A DNA stretch of 64,000 nt from SCGC-AG-212-J23 sp035762345. GTDB taxonomy: Bacteria > Pseudomonadota > Gammaproteobacteria > Burkholderiales > SG8-39. Below, in pieces: positions 63,655 through 64,000 of this stretch. Positions within the stretch are counted from its first letter, which is position 1. Each line of letters opens with the position of its first letter. The translations under genes and the position numbers were made by a program. Where the stretch lies: positions 1 to 64,000 of the forward strand of contig DASTPE010000066.1 in the NCBI GenBank assembly GCA_035762345.1, given 5' to 3'. The notes below the pieces were generated by a model. The model worked only from the letters and a program-made list of their open reading frames with translations, was not told the origin of the DNA and searched no databases.

Positions 63655-64000
63655 TCAAGTCGCAGGTTTCTTCACTTCACTCTCGATGCGGCCTCGCGCC
63701 AGGGTCGTGCTGATGCGTTCGCCTGCCCGCACGGCGGCCGCGGTACGCAGCACTTCGCCGGATGCGCTGTAGGTGATGCTGTAGCCGCGAGCGAGCACCG
63801 CCGTCGGATCCACCGACGTCAGCGTGGCGCGCAGCTCCCCGAGATGCGCCTGGCAGCGGTGCATCTTGTGAGAGAAGCCGAAAGCAAGCCGCGCGGTGAG
63901 CTGAGCGACGAGCTCGCGATACGAGCGCAGCCGCTGCGCCGGATGTACCAGGCGCCGGGCGCACGCGTCGAGCGCCTGCGCCGCGTAGCGCAGTTTTCGG
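63655..64000 (-). CDS. xseA: Exodeoxyribonuclease VII large subunit (C-terminal part)
   Basis: The frame runs off the right edge, so only the C-terminal 114 residues are present. Helical repeats of the RLRxYRELVAQLTARLAFG type lead into RATLTSVDPTAVLARGYSITYSASGEVLRTAAAV and the terminal GRIESEVKK, the XseA C-terminal signature. The nuclease degrades single-stranded DNA in mismatch and other repair. It lies 18 bases beyond the PduO start. Confidence 0.93.
   Translation of the reverse strand, partial: RKLRYAAQALDACARRLVHPAQRLRSYRELVAQLTARLAFGFSHKMHRCQAHLGELRATLTSVDPTAVLARGYSITYSASGEVLRTAAAVRAGERISTTLARGRIESEVKKPAT

Overview
The window is dense (about 65% G+C) and reads as chromosomal core DNA of a betaproteobacterium, most likely an uncultured or environmental Burkholderiales/Nitrosomonadales-type organism. 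I base this on the division cluster layout, the secA-argJ-AAA-Nudix/ThiE-yacG-zapD-coaE-pilD-pilC block, a Bug-type solute receptor, TctAB, and a CTG-N10-CAG LexA box. I see no insertion sequence, prophage, CRISPR array, tRNA or rRNA. Genes are tightly packed: many neighbours overlap by 1 or 4 bases (ATGA, GTGA, TTGA). No gene-free stretch exceeds 300 bases; the longest (1867-2088) holds the pcaI and mraZ control regions.

Layout. 1-1866: tail of a Bug receptor and a convergent CoA-transferase pair (pcaJ, pcaI). 2025-20220: a complete dcw cluster (mraZ, rsmH, ftsL, ftsI, murE, murF, mraY, murD, ftsW, murG, murC, murB, ddl, ftsQ, ftsA, ftsZ, lpxC) under an MraZ-type operator. 20223-27644: small membrane protein, antisense dciA, M23 peptidase, secA, argJ, AAA ATPase, Nudix-ThiE fusion. 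27619-33497 (minus strand): yacG, zapD, coaE, pilD, pilC, a CNNM/CBS protein and a CcsA-like protein. 33529-41748: ffh, an MFS carrier, rpsP-rimM-trmD-rplS, then ribB(X)-ribH-nusB-thiL-pgpA-pncC. 41769-44826: an AmmeMemoRadiSam pair plus a DUF938 methyltransferase. 44809-48295: a minus-strand hydroxyacid dehydrogenase, SOS-controlled recA-recX and a minus-strand outer-membrane protein. 48387-53728: small Myb/SANT-like protein, alaS, two small membrane or periplasmic genes, a minus-strand AAA ATPase and a thioesterase. 53725-60590: aroG with its leader, a cNMP-binding protein, and an arsenosugar-type group (ArsS, VTT-flavoprotein fusion, DUF547 and two glycosyltransferase-like proteins). 60672-64000: tctB-tctA, RidA, PduO-type adenosyltransferase and the 3' part of xseA.

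The most interesting signal is upstream of aroG. A 21-codon Phe-rich reading frame overlaps the preceding stop codon and is followed by mutually exclusive RNA pairings and an intrinsic terminator. This is the layout of a ribosome-mediated Phe attenuator for DAHP synthase. Two other genes, yacG and thiL, lack any canonical start codon at the conserved N-terminus. Instead they begin where the local GTGA/ATGA overlap pattern predicts, at GTA and CTG. A terminator-like hairpin also sits directly before the start codon of a Lon-like AAA ATPase that lacks a protease domain.
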